DNA of 64,000 nucleotides from Symsagittifera roscoffensis (taxonomy: Eukaryota > Xenacoelomorpha > Acoela > Convolutidae). Of this stretch, positions 26,275-36,437 are shown piece after piece (the first letter of the stretch is position 1; each line of letters opens with the position of its first letter). The stretch is taken from the NCBI RefSeq assembly GCF_963678635.1, contig NC_087071.1:46544889-46608888 (forward strand), written 5' to 3'. The notes below the pieces were generated by a model, which searched no databases, had not been told where the DNA came from, and worked only from the letters and a program-made list of their open reading frames with translations. Made by a program: the position numbers and the translations under genes.

Positions 26275-26330
26275 ATCTTGTTAACTATCCCCCTTACCCC
26301 CTATTGCAATAGGGGGATAGGTAACAAGAT
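26275..26330. repeat. Nested palindrome in the BARD1/BARD1-like intergenic region
   Basis: The perfect 20-bp palindrome CCCCCTATTGCAATAGGGGG lies at 26297-26316. Outer arms 26275-26293 and 26312-26330 ('atcttgttaactatccccc' and its near-complement) pair with one mismatch, so two alternative hairpins compete for the G run. The other DNA of 25356-26959 holds no gene I can see. Confidence 0.85.
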
Positions 26331-26864
26331 CTAGTCCGTAATGAATTTGTTAAAATTTTCCTCCGATTCTCATCACGATGTGCAATTATTGAGCTTTTTC
26401 TCTTAGCGTTCTGATACTTGCTCTAGGACAAGCGAAAGAAAAAAACTGCGCAAAATTCCGTTTCCCTGTATGATATAAGGCTGCAAAATAAATGCTGATT
26501 ATAGCCAAAAATATATTTTGTGACTGTCTATGAAAGTAACAAAAATATAACCCAATTTATAAATGACAACATAGTATCAAATGAAATTGAACGTTATCAA
26601 TTTTTAAACATTTTTAAACACGAATTAGGCATGTTTTGCACGATTAAATTGCACAGATTAACTGTCTTTTAACTAAATAGTTTTTACCAGGCGCAGATTT
26701 TCGAGGTATGGGGCGGATTTTTAAAATAATTACGAAAAAAACTTCCAAAAAAAAAGTTAAAAAACGGGCCATAAAAGGCGTCTCAGGCACTTCTTGGAAA
26801 ATTTTGGCCGAATAATTGCGTTTTTTTTTGCTCACACTCCCCGCAAAATCAGTATGTATTGGCG

Positions 26865-26935
26865 CCAGAGGGGTCGCTTTGGGTCGAATCTCTGAGGGGA
26901 GAGCCATCCCCCCTCCCCCTCAAATCTGCTACTGG
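26865..26935. repeat. GC-rich dispersed repeat fragment, second copy
   Basis: Resembles 1225-1300 in order and content, as noted there. It lies just downstream of the BARD1-like gene's stop codon. Confidence 0.4.
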
Positions 26936-26959
26936 TTTTCACTAAGTATTATCAATTAA

Positions 26960-27724
26960 TTAAGGATTTGAAAGCCCATTTTTAAATTCTACTTCTCTGC
27001 CAGTAGATTTTTGAGATTTTTTCTCAAAAACAAGGTCTCCGAAGAAAATACGATCGTTCGTTTTTGACTTCAATGTTTCGTTTTTCTCTGCACCAGTTGT
27101 AGTTCTTGATTTAACTCGCGGGGAACTCCGTAATATACTTTTTGGCGGTTTCTTGTTATTTTCTTCTTCAGAACTGATAAAAGACGGCAAAAACGGATCA
27201 GGATGTCGGGAATTAATAGAATCAGGAGTGCTGTCAGCTTCAATGTTCGTTAATTTCGAAGGTGTTATTAACATAACATCACCATTATCTGACGATGTAT
27301 GATGAGAATCGCTATTGCTTCCCGCTTCGAATCTAAACTTTGCTGGTACAGGAGATCCTCTCAATGGTTTAGGGCGCTTTAGGTCGTCGAATGAAACGCT
27401 ATATTGGTCCATTAATTCGATCATGGACTGGAACTTTTCGTTGAAGTCAGTTTCAGGAACAAGTTTTCCCTGGACGAAGAGTTTTTCACAGGGCGTCGCT
27501 ACAGATCCTTCAACTACTGCGCCACAACCAATTCGTTTCTTTGATATGATGTTACTTAGACATTTTGAACAGAGAACGTGTTCACAAATACCATTACGGT
27601 AATTGTATGCATTGACCACGCCACATTTCAAGCATGCAAGCAGATCATACAAACGCTCGAATTTTTCTAATGTTGTTTTCCTATCTACGCTAGTTTTTTT
27701 GTTCTTTCTGTTTGAAAAACCCAT
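26960..27724 (-). CDS. BARD1-like RING-finger protein, single coding exon
   Basis: The 254-residue frame starts at ATG 27724 and ends with TAA; the in-frame GTG just before it is not taken as the start. Residues 31-79 form a RING with ligands C31, C34, C47, H49, C52, C55, C67, C79, preceded by a Leu-rich helix (LEKFERLYDLLACLKC) and followed by DFNEKFQSMIELM. These flanks resemble the BRCA1/BARD1 RING helices that make their dimer. The rest is Ser, Asn and Lys rich without a fold I recognise, and no ankyrin or BRCT repeats follow. The C-x11-C-x11-C end of the RING matches the neighbour BARD1 (C-x11-C-x9-C), so the two look like tandem paralogues. An AG lies 5 bases before the ATG. It could be a divergent BRCA1-type partner; that is inference. 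Confidence 0.75.
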   Translation of the reverse strand: MGFSNRKNKKTSVDRKTTLEKFERLYDLLACLKCGVVNAYNYRNGICEHVLCSKCLSNIISKKRIGCGAVVEGSVATPCEKLFVQGKLVPETDFNEKFQSMIELMDQYSVSFDDLKRPKPLRGSPVPAKFRFEAGSNSDSHHTSSDNGDVMLITPSKLTNIEADSTPDSINSRHPDPFLPSFISSEEENNKKPPKSILRSSPRVKSRTTTGAEKNETLKSKTNDRIFFGDLVFEKKSQKSTGREVEFKNGLSNP

Positions 27725-27931
27725 CACACCTAAAACATGAAGAAAAATTGAATTTTTTCAGACTCATAGCACAAAAAAAAACAATTTTACTCAATCATGA
27801 ACACTCAAAACAGCGTAACGATACTTTCCTCCAGTGGTAAAAAAAAAATCAAGTTCAAATGCTAAGTTGAGCTCAAATAAATACAACTTTACAATATACA
27901 CTGAATTAATACAACAGTTAGTGAACTTCAG

Positions 27932-29128
27932 TTATGGTTTGCTCAAAATGACAGCTATCCCTTGACCCCCACCGATACAAGCAGATCCCACAACTTGCTT
28001 TACATCAGGTTCATTTCTGATTCTGTAGGCGAGATGAGCTACAATTCTACTTCCAGATGCCGCCAGGGGGTGACCAATAGCAATCGCCCCTCCACATGAG
28101 TTCGTTTTATCTCTGTTCAAGCCCAATTCTTTCTCCACAGCTAAATACTGAGCCGCGAAGGCTTCGTTGACTTCTACCAAATCTAAATCATCCAATGACA
28201 GCCCAGTGGCACCCAAGGCCCTCTTAATAGCAGCCACTGGCCCAATTCCCATGATTGAAGGATCACAGCCTGCAGCTCCGTATCCGACAATCCTAGCCAG
28301 AGGTTCCAGATTATACTTCTTGCATGCCTCGCCGCTGGCTACAATGATTGTTCCCGCGCCATCATTAACTCCGGATGCTGTACCCGCTGTAACAGTTCCC
28401 TCTGCTTTGAAAACCGGTTTCAACTTTTTCAGCATTTCTATATTCGCATCTTTCCGAGGATACTCATCGGTGTTAAAAATAGCTGTTCCTTTCTTGGTTT
28501 TGAATTCAACATCGCAGATTTCATCGACGAACTTGTTTTGTTCAAACGCGGCAGCCCATCTCTGCTGAGAGTGCAGAGCGAAGAGATCACAATCTTCGCG
28601 TGAAATCTTATACTTTTCAGCTAGATTTTCAGCAGTCAGAGCCATCGGCAATTTGCAATATGTGTCAGTTAAGCCGCTCCACAAAGCATCCTGAACATTG
28701 GGATTTTTGCCAAGAGGAGTACCAAATCTTGTTCCCCAAATTGAGTAAGGCGCCATACTCATGCTTTCTGTTCCTGCTGCCATGACTATGTGAGATTCTC
28801 CTATATAAATACTTTGACATGCATTGACAACTGACTGAAAACCAGAACCACAGAGACGATTAACTGCATACATCTCACGATCCACTGGAACTCCTGATTT
28901 CAGACCAACATGTCGCGCACAATAGATTCCATCTGGAGAGCTGTGAATGACGTTCCCTACAACTACTCCATTGACATCTTCAGGCTTCACATTTGAACTC
29001 TTTAGGGCCGCAATACTGCTTTGGACAGCCATTTTAGTAGGCGACCAATCACACAAAGTGCCACCATACTTTCCAAAAGCTGTTCTTTTAGCTCCGACAA
29101 CAAAGATATCTTTTAATTTGGCTGCCAT
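27932..29128 (-). CDS. ACAA2: 3-ketoacyl-CoA thiolase, mitochondrial type (ACAA2)
   Basis: An uninterrupted 398-residue frame runs from ATG 29128 to TAA. It is a full-length type II thiolase: catalytic C93 in NRLCGSGFQS, NEAFAAQ, H353 in AIGHPLAASGSR, and C384 in GSACIGGGQG. SCDPSIMGIGPV-like (GCDPSIMGIGPV), VEVNEAFA and TKKG stretches and the length (human 397) point to ACAA2 rather than the cytosolic acetoacetyl-CoA thiolases. It would cleave 3-ketoacyl-CoA in the last step of mitochondrial beta-oxidation. No long presequence is present, which fits the uncleaved N-terminus known for ACAA2. The gene is intronless in its coding part, unlike its neighbours. A T-rich run with AG sits 9 bases before the ATG. 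Its stop is 207 bases from the next co-directional start. Confidence 0.93.
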   Translation of the reverse strand: MAAKLKDIFVVGAKRTAFGKYGGTLCDWSPTKMAVQSSIAALKSSNVKPEDVNGVVVGNVIHSSPDGIYCARHVGLKSGVPVDREMYAVNRLCGSGFQSVVNACQSIYIGESHIVMAAGTESMSMAPYSIWGTRFGTPLGKNPNVQDALWSGLTDTYCKLPMALTAENLAEKYKISREDCDLFALHSQQRWAAAFEQNKFVDEICDVEFKTKKGTAIFNTDEYPRKDANIEMLKKLKPVFKAEGTVTAGTASGVNDGAGTIIVASGEACKKYNLEPLARIVGYGAAGCDPSIMGIGPVAAIKRALGATGLSLDDLDLVEVNEAFAAQYLAVEKELGLNRDKTNSCGGAIAIGHPLAASGSRIVAHLAYRIRNEPDVKQVVGSACIGGGQGIAVILSKP

Positions 29129-29640
29129 TTTTAGAATCTAAAACAAAAAAAAGATATAACTACGGGTCAAGATCATGATATGTAACGGTTGCTAATCGCA
29201 AGCGTACACATGGAAAACTATAGATCTTTTAAGCAGCTACAAGAAGCTTTTAAATCAGAAGGTCAAAAATCATTATGTTAGAAGTAAGGACACTCCACTT
29301 CATTTTTTCGCCCAGAGAAAACACGCTGTTTAACTAAAACACCTCAAATGGTTTAAATTATTTGAACGGAATCTACTTCAACACTTGACAACAGGGCTCT
29401 TTTCCTGGAAGTAAAAAGGAAAATGTAAGGAAAGAGAGCGTAGATGCTTGGGAATCAAATTTTTTAAATCTTTACTCTTTTAATTTTATTTTTTTTAAAG
29501 AGTGAAGAGAGAGAGAGAGAGATTTTAAGCTTGAGTTCTACAAATTTTTTTAAACTTTTTTTAGGGTACTCATAAGGTCAAAAGAATCATAGTAACCCCT
29601 TCATCACGTATTCCAGTCAAAATCCTTGTAAACTTCTAGA
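29129..29640. other. Intergenic DNA with a short GA microsatellite
   Basis: A (GA)n run is near 29507-29522. No gene is seen before the LINE remnant starts. Confidence 0.6.
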
Positions 29641-31285
29641 AAAAAAATTTATTTTCTACGGCAAATTCTACGGCAACTTCACCATCAGTTCCGATGAAGG
29701 TGCACAACAAGGAGACCCGGAAGGACCACCAGTTTTCTCTGATACGATCAATGATATGGTGGGAAACGTGGATACCGAACTCAACATCTGGTTCCTGGAT
29801 GACGGAAACATCGCAGGCAATTGGCAGCGTGTCCTGTGGAATTTTAGCAGGATCATCGAGGAATCGAAGAAGCTTGGTTTAGAGATACACTCGAAAAAAT
29901 GCGAAATAACCTTTCTTGGACAGCCATCCATAACTCGTCAACAAGAAATCCTTGACCGTTTCCGGACTATCAGTCCCTTTACCGAAGTTACGAACATCGA
30001 AGACCTCGTTATCCTTGGAGCCCCGATTGGACAATTAGCTATAGAGGACTGTATACGACAGAAAACAGAGTCCCTGGAGAGAATGCGTTCTAGACTCGGA
30101 GAATTGGAAGCCCACCATGCCCTTTTTATGATAAAGAACTCGTTTGCGCTACCCAAACTCCTATATTTCCTTCGTACAGCCCCTTGTTTTCTATACGAGC
30201 AGCTCCTTCAAAATTACGACAACACCCTCCAGAAATCAGTGGAAGAAATCTGCAACATCACTCTAGATTATATATCTGCCTCTCAGTTACATTGGCCATC
30301 CACTCTGGGAGGCTTGGGTATTAGTTCGGCATTTATCACTGCACCATCTGCGTATTTAGCTTCAGCGGAGAGTTGCCGGACTATTATTGCCTCTATCCTA
30401 CCAGACGGATTGGTGAATGTTCCAGTCACGATCGGACAGGCTTTTGAGAAGTGGCAACAACAGAGTAACTGTGTCGAACGGCCCGTCCATCCACACGTTC
30501 AAAGCAATTGAACAGGTCCCGCCTTTAAACACATGCTAGCTACCACTCTCACTTTGGTAGACAACAACAACCGAAAGAGACTAATGGCCTTTCAAGGCAA
30601 GGAAGCAGCAGCATGGATTAACGCGCTTCCATCGCAAGCTCTAGGGCTGAAGTTAACAGACAGTCAATTGAGAATTGCCGTCGCCACTCGTTTAGGCAGT
30701 CCAGTCTGTGCCACACACCGTTGTGTTTGTGGCTCGACTGTAGACAATTCAGACCTTCATTGTCTCTCATGCCGGAAAAGTGCTGGCCGGCACGCCAGAC
30801 ACACAATGGTCAACAACATTATCAAACGAACATTGGCCCTAGCGGGTTACCCTTCCGTTCTGGAACCCCCTGGAATGTGTCGGTCTGACGGCAAGAGACC
30901 AGACGGTGCTACTTTAGTTCCGTGGGAGAGAGGACAAACGCTTGTCTGGGATGCAACTATTGTTGATGCCCTTGCACCCTCTAGGGGAGATCCCTCTGGG
31001 ACAGCTGAGTCTGCAGAAACCTTAAAGAACGCGAAGTATGAAGAACTCACAAGGCGAGGACATATTTTCCAAGCTGTTGCTTTCACAACACAAGGACAGT
31101 GCAGTAAGAACACGTCCTCCTTTATCAAAAAGCTCGGAAGGCTCATTAAATCCCTTACAAACGACGACCGAGCCTCAGGATTCCTTAGACAGCGGCTTTC
31201 AATGGCTATACAATCAGCCAATGCCGCCTGCGTTTTGGGCACGATTAGAGTCTATGACAAACTTGATGAGATATTCTATTTATAA
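29640..31285 (+). pseudogene. Truncated non-LTR retrotransposon ORF (RT plus endonuclease-like domain)
   Basis: One reading frame (29640 to 31285) is broken by a TGA at 30509-30511. The first part starts inside the reverse-transcriptase domain: GAQQGDPEGPP, then the catalytic box WFLDDGN, then KKLGLEIHSKKCE. Upstream RT motifs are missing, so the copy is 5'-truncated. After the TGA come a Cys/His cluster (CRCGS-like CVCGS, DLHCLSCRKSAGRH) and KRPDGATLVP with LVWDATIVD, a pattern of the restriction-like endonuclease seen in R2-type and related LINEs. The frame ends KLDEIFYL with TAA. The TGA would be one transition from CGA. This is a dead copy, and the family assignment is approximate. Confidence 0.8.
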
Positions 31286-31395
31286 TTTTTAGACGATAGC
31301 GTTAACGCTTTATTTTGTTTTTATATTTGATTAATTCAAGTTTTTCAACACAATGACACATGTTGATGTCCTTAGAATTAGACTCGATACGAGTT

Positions 31396-32320
31396 TGTGA
31401 CATTCGACCAGAATGTGAAAAATGCAATCTCTGCAGAATTCGAATTTTTAGCAGCGAGCCTTCCGGATTGGTGATTATTAAGAATTAAGAACGTTATTGG
31501 AACGATTGGCCAAACGGTGAGGACTGGAATATTCTGGTATTTTAAAATTTCAAAAATTCGAATTATGACGTCATATTTCTGAGAAACGTCAGAAACGGCC
31601 ATTTTGGCTAAAACAAAAAAGAAAAACAGAACAACATTAGCTGCGCTAACAACAACTACGAAATCGAGATTGGAAAACGACAACGAGTTACAGAGTAACA
31701 GAGAACACTCCGAGTTGCAACTATTGTGCCGCTACAAAAGTTGCAAGTGCAAGGCCGTTGCGAACAACGGTGAAGGGTGAAAGACGGCCTTCCGGATTAA
31801 GAAGAAATCAGGATTAACAAGTTTGATTCAGCAGATTTGTCAATCCGGAGGGGTAAAGGAACTGAAACTTTTATCCTGTTATATAAATTTTTAGCTTCCT
31901 GTCATGTCCTGACTTGAATTTAATTAACATCTAGATTCATTTTGATAAGGATGAGAAGCTAGGAGTTGGGGGAAAGGGCTGATCCATCTTCGATGGAGAT
32001 GATGATTTTTATCTACTGAACAAAAACAAAAGAAATAAAATAAGTAGTAGCCCTGATTTTAGGAGTGACCTCGTGGTCTGGGGATACTGAGACCCAGCCA
32101 TGAGCTCACTGTTTCTGCATGTAATCTAGTTAATTTGAGTGTTTTGACCGAAGCCGAAAGCAGTAACGTTTTTGTCGACCCGATGTTAGAAAGACCACCG
32201 AAAAGTACTGGCTTGGTAGAGACGGTGAAAAGCATGCAAAGCTCTGTTTAGACGTTAGCCAGTCGTCTTAAGACTTAGTTTTGTCTTCCGTCGATATGTA
32301 TCTTCCGGGCGAATGTTACA
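31396..32320 (+). repeat. 5' LTR of element 1
   Basis: 925 bp, starting TGTGACATTCG and ending CGAATGTTACA (imperfect 11-bp terminal inverted repeat). It holds one AATCCGGAGGGGT (31842-31854) and two reverse-complement copies CCTTCCGGATT near 31459 and 31786. A TATA-like TTATATAA is near 31879. Confidence 0.95.
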
Positions 32321-32332
32321 TAGATGTTTTTA

Positions 32333-32350
32333 TGGCGCTCCTGGGTGTTA
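32333..32350 (+). promoter_or_regulatory. Possible primer-binding site
   Basis: A TGG-led stretch (TGGCGCTCCTGGGTGTT) lies 12 bases past the 5' LTR, which is farther than usual. I cannot name a matching tRNA, so this is tentative. Confidence 0.25.
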
Positions 32351-32878
32351 TTCTTTTTAACATCATGACCGGCAGAACCGTTAACGAGCACTCCGCGCCG
32401 AGCGGATGCTCACATTAACGCCCTTATTAGGCCTAAACCGCCGGGGCGGAGGGGTGGTTCGGAGCGCGGAAGCCCTCGGGATTACCGTGAATAGCTTTTT
32501 AACTTAGTTAAGACCGAAAATTCACGAACCAGGAAGGGTGGGGGGATCGGCCATTCCCTCGTTCCCTGAGAGGTTCGTGACCAAAAACACTTAAAGATAT
32601 ATATAAAACCAAACAAAAAGTAATATAGTACCCAAGAAAAACAAAAAACATAAAAAATAACCGAAAAAACCAAAAGCAGTAAAAAAGTAAAAAATCAGTA
32701 GAAATCATCCCCCCAGACAAGATGTGATCCGACCCCCCCGTTTGTTGTTGATAGATATATTGTTGTTACAGGCATTTATATCAGTCAAGATCGTTACGAT
32801 CAGTTTTGTAGCCCGTTTGTGAGGCTTGTACTGTAGGGTTATTTGAGCATTTAAGCACGTTAATGATAAATTGCGCTC

Positions 32879-34495
32879 AATCCGGAAGGGTCAGCTGATT
32901 TGCGCTCAATTCGGAAGGGTCTTGGGAGAAGACTGATCCGGCAAACAGTACAAGGAGCAACAAGAAGAGGCTCAACGACAATAACAATCGACTGTTGGGT
33001 ATCGTTAACAAGTTTTGTATCCCTTTTGGTACAAAAATTAAGATAGTAATCTATGGGGGGCTCGACAGTGCTGCACTGTAGTGACCCTTCACCGAACTGC
33101 GAATATCCGAGTTAAGCACCTTAATTCGGATTATTAAACAAACCCGGAGGGGCATAGTATTACTATTATTTTTACTTATAGAGCCTATATCAATAGTGTT
33201 ATAGGTCAGTGAAAAACAACGAAAACAGAACGGTTTTTAGGGTCAAAATAGCGATATTTTGATCCCCCCACAAGTCGCGATTTTTGAGATATCGATAATT
33301 TTTGAAACGGAAAAAAGCGCTAAAGTAGTGTGTTACATCGTAATTGCACTACCATAATAGATAGAACCGGTTAAGTTTAGTTCGGAAGTGGTTAGAACTA
33401 TTTTGGAACAAAAAAAAAACCGAATTTTCGTGATTTTTGAGAAACCGAAACACTAAAAATTCAGAAAATTTTTTGAAATTTTTGAGTTAGAACAGTAGAA
33501 ATAGTTGTTCGGACAACGTCCACTATTGAATCTACAAGTTTTCAATCCCGTTACCCGAACGCCTTCCCGGTTGCAGAGAAATCGAACTTAACGTGTTTGA
33601 TTTGGTGGATTCATCAATCCGGAGGGGTACAGGTAGCATAGTTTTTTGCAAATTTTTTCAACTAAAGCGTTTTAGATCGGGTCTTTTGCATTGAACTAGA
33701 AGAGTATAGGCCTTCTGAGCTCGGATCAGCAATTTTTAGGTCGAAAGGACCAGATTTGCGGGAAAAGTTAGGCGGAACCTATAAGAGAGAAATTTCTTGA
33801 CTTTAGAAAAAAGACGTTTTGGTTAATAACTTTGGAACTACTGGGCATATCGAGTTGATCTTGGTACCAATAGATCAGAAATTAGCTGAGCTTACTGATA
33901 GGGAAAAAGTTTTTCGGAAAAGTAAGCGTGAAAACTTTTGATTGTTTTTAGCAAATTCCTCAATTTGGAAGGGTACACCCTTCACGTTTTACAAAAAATT
34001 TTTAGAAAAGCCCTTATACCCCTAACAAAAGGTAATAGCGGTTGAATAAAGTAACTTTAGGCTGTTCTAGACGAAAAGGGAAGGCTAAAGGCACAGCAAA
34101 AGCTTAAGCGAGCCGAAGTTAGGCGAGCGATAAGACCCTTCACCGTTAGTGTGAATTGTCAAATATGAGGCTTAACTTCAATCCGGAAGGATCTAGGAAA
34201 GTAGTGCATACCCTTCCTAGTTAATTGAAAGAGCAAAATTGCATCGGAGAACGTATCCGGAGGGGTATAGGTTGAAAGAAGGAAATCTCCGAAAAGCTAA
34301 TTTTCCCAATCCGGAAGGGTCAAAATTTTTTTCAAGTTAAGAGGGTTCCGAATCCGGAGGGGTCTTATAGTTGCTAATTCGGAGGGGTCCAAATCCGGAG
34401 GGGTTTTATATTAACTAACTCAGAGGGGTCCCAATCCGGAGGGGTCTAGATTCTGCCAGTCCGGAAGGGTCCTATATGTGCCAATCCGGAGGGGT
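32879..34495 (+). repeat. Reiterated AATCCGGARGGGT motif in the retroelement leader
   Basis: Copies, exact or with one to three changes, at 32879, 32908, 33141, 33616, 33962, 34180, 34253, 34308, 34351, 34376, 34392, 34417, 34433, 34458 and 34483. Ten crowd into the last 316 bases. One more copy is in each LTR. The rest of the leader (32321-35273, about 2.95 kb) carries no long frame. Confidence 0.9.
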
Positions 34496-35273
34496 ATTAT
34501 TTTATTAAAGGACTTAGGTAGACGAAAGAAAGACGAAAAAGTGAGAGGTATTCGGTTATTAGCACACAAGCTAGCTATCAGTGAATGCACTGGTAACTTG
34601 CCTTTCAATAAGAAACAGACCAAAACAAAACAGATCCGAACTCGGATATTCGCGACACTAAGTCTAAATTAAAAAGAGCGTGATTCATTGGTGTGGATTG
34701 TAACATAATACGTTTTTGGGAAAAGTGACTGCCCTGAGGATTTTAGTAGGTCTAGCTCGGGCAGTCCGAAGGCAGATAGGTAACACAGTACTCGGTGGGT
34801 GCAATAGCCGCCCACTTGAGAAAATTACTGCCTTCAAAGTTTTGTTTGTTTGGTGCAGCACCGAGCAGGGAAAGCTTTTTCTTTAAAAGACAAGTTCGAC
34901 TATTGTACTGCGACCGACTAAGAGTACATTACACATACGTTTTTTTTAGAGATATTCATATTCTGTCAATATATACATTTTTGTTTTAGATTTTAAGTCA
35001 ACATAAACTGTGCTTGATTGGGTAGTGAGTACACTATCTTTTAAATTGACTGATAACATCATATTGTGCTAGTTTTCAAATCTTACCACCGATAATCGGT
35101 TAGTGTGAATAAATTTTATACAAACTGTACTCTGATAAAATACAGGGATTCGTGGTCACTATTTAATAGAATCTTGTGAAAATTATTGTGTTGTGTCATT
35201 ATTATTGTTAATAAAACTATAAGGTATCTAGCAATCGGGTTAAGTATAGGCATTAATAAGTGACAAATAGAGA

Positions 35274-36410
35274 ATGAGTCTAGACAAGTCAAGGATACCA
35301 AAACGAGGTAATAGCTCTAGGAAATTCATACCTGAAAAGCAAAGAAAAACGATGACCGATCCTTTTGTGGATTGGATCAAGCGATCCCGGTCCGATAAAG
35401 GGGAGACGGTTTCAGGCAGAATGGTTGAAACGAGAAGTCAGAAGACCTCAGAAGAGCGAAAAGAACTGTTAGAAGTGGAGGTCAATACGGACCATACCAT
35501 GAACGACAACCAGGAAGTAAATGGACTGGAAGGGAGAGGCAGAAGGCTGGCGAGTGAATCTACTCCGGTAGAACAAGGCCATGATTTTGCCACTTCCACC
35601 GGGACATTGGATCGAGAGGAGATGTCGGAACTGTCCGACATCTCAACTGAAGTAACGGCAACTAGAGGATCTCCGACAGACAACACTATGATGGCAGGCG
35701 GAACTGGGAAACAAACAACGTCATCATCATTCTCAGAAAGAATGAAGAACACCTTCGGAAACATCTTTCCATTCAGCATGGGAGGAGGAGCAGGAAACGA
35801 CGGTGAATCCCAGGAGGAAGAGGATGAAGAGGAGCAAGGGGACTTTGGATCTCAAGTCAGCCTCAATAGTTCGATCCAGGAGAACGAGGCATACGTTGGA
35901 AGAGAGACTGGAACCATGGACAAATTTGGTGTAGTGACAACGATAAGCAAAGAGGCAAACACACCGGGCCAGTCAAAAGACTTCGCGATTATGACAAGTT
36001 CAGAGCCACAGACTGGAGAGAGTAGAACCAGAGGGCTAGGCAACGCGTTAGCGGATCCTGAAATAGATAATGAGAAGACGTCGAGACAGAGAGTCAAGGC
36101 CCGGATCTCGACCAGCACGAAGCTACCTGGGACCGACAGGGTTACACCGCCACTAGTGACGCCACTCGTGGATAACGGGGCAGCACTAGAAGAAGCTTTA
36201 AACAACACAGTGGACAGTTTAGGAGAACAAAACGAGCAGATGTCAATAAGGATGAGTGAACTAGAAAGAGCAGTTCACATTGAAAGAGAAAGTATGCGGG
36301 AAGAAATAAACCGCAATAGACAGGAAGTTGGCAGGAGCGAAAAACGCTTGAAAGAAAGAACGGACGAGCATATGGCGAAGAACTTGTCGCGAATGACCAG
36401 AGAGGCGTAA
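35274..36410 (+). CDS. gag: Element 1 Gag, N-terminal part ending at an in-frame stop
   Basis: 378 codons from ATG 35274, the first long frame after the leader. The product is highly charged, with acidic stretches around residues 180-190 and a heptad-like coiled coil over the last 80 residues (EQNEQMSIRMSELERAV). It ends at TAA 36408-36410. The same frame reopens at once and the coiled coil continues, so this is the front of one Gag polyprotein. The TAA lies within the 5' arm of a perfect 7-bp stem (36405-36411 with 36419-36425). It may be a nonsense transition from CAA or a read-through site. Confidence 0.8.
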   Translation: MSLDKSRIPKRGNSSRKFIPEKQRKTMTDPFVDWIKRSRSDKGETVSGRMVETRSQKTSEERKELLEVEVNTDHTMNDNQEVNGLEGRGRRLASESTPVEQGHDFATSTGTLDREEMSELSDISTEVTATRGSPTDNTMMAGGTGKQTTSSSFSERMKNTFGNIFPFSMGGGAGNDGESQEEEDEEEQGDFGSQVSLNSSIQENEAYVGRETGTMDKFGVVTTISKEANTPGQSKDFAIMTSSEPQTGESRTRGLGNALADPEIDNEKTSRQRVKARISTSTKLPGTDRVTPPLVTPLVDNGAALEEALNNTVDSLGEQNEQMSIRMSELERAVHIERESMREEINRNRQEVGRSEKRLKERTDEHMAKNLSRMTREA

Positions 36411-36425
36411 CAGCGAGAGTTACGC
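36405..36425 (+). promoter_or_regulatory. Hairpin overlapping the gag stop codon
   Basis: GCGTAAC and GTTACGC form a perfect 7-bp stem with a 7-base loop, and TAA is inside the stem. Confidence 0.6.
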
Positions 36426-36437
36426 TTAAGAGACGAC

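Noticed and set aside
32482..32720. Phe-rich minus-strand frames in the leader
   Set aside because: Antisense of an A-rich leader; composition reflects poly-A runs, not a protein.
32879..34495. A CRISPR array
   Set aside because: The repeated unit is only 13 bases, imperfect and irregularly spaced, in an animal retroelement.
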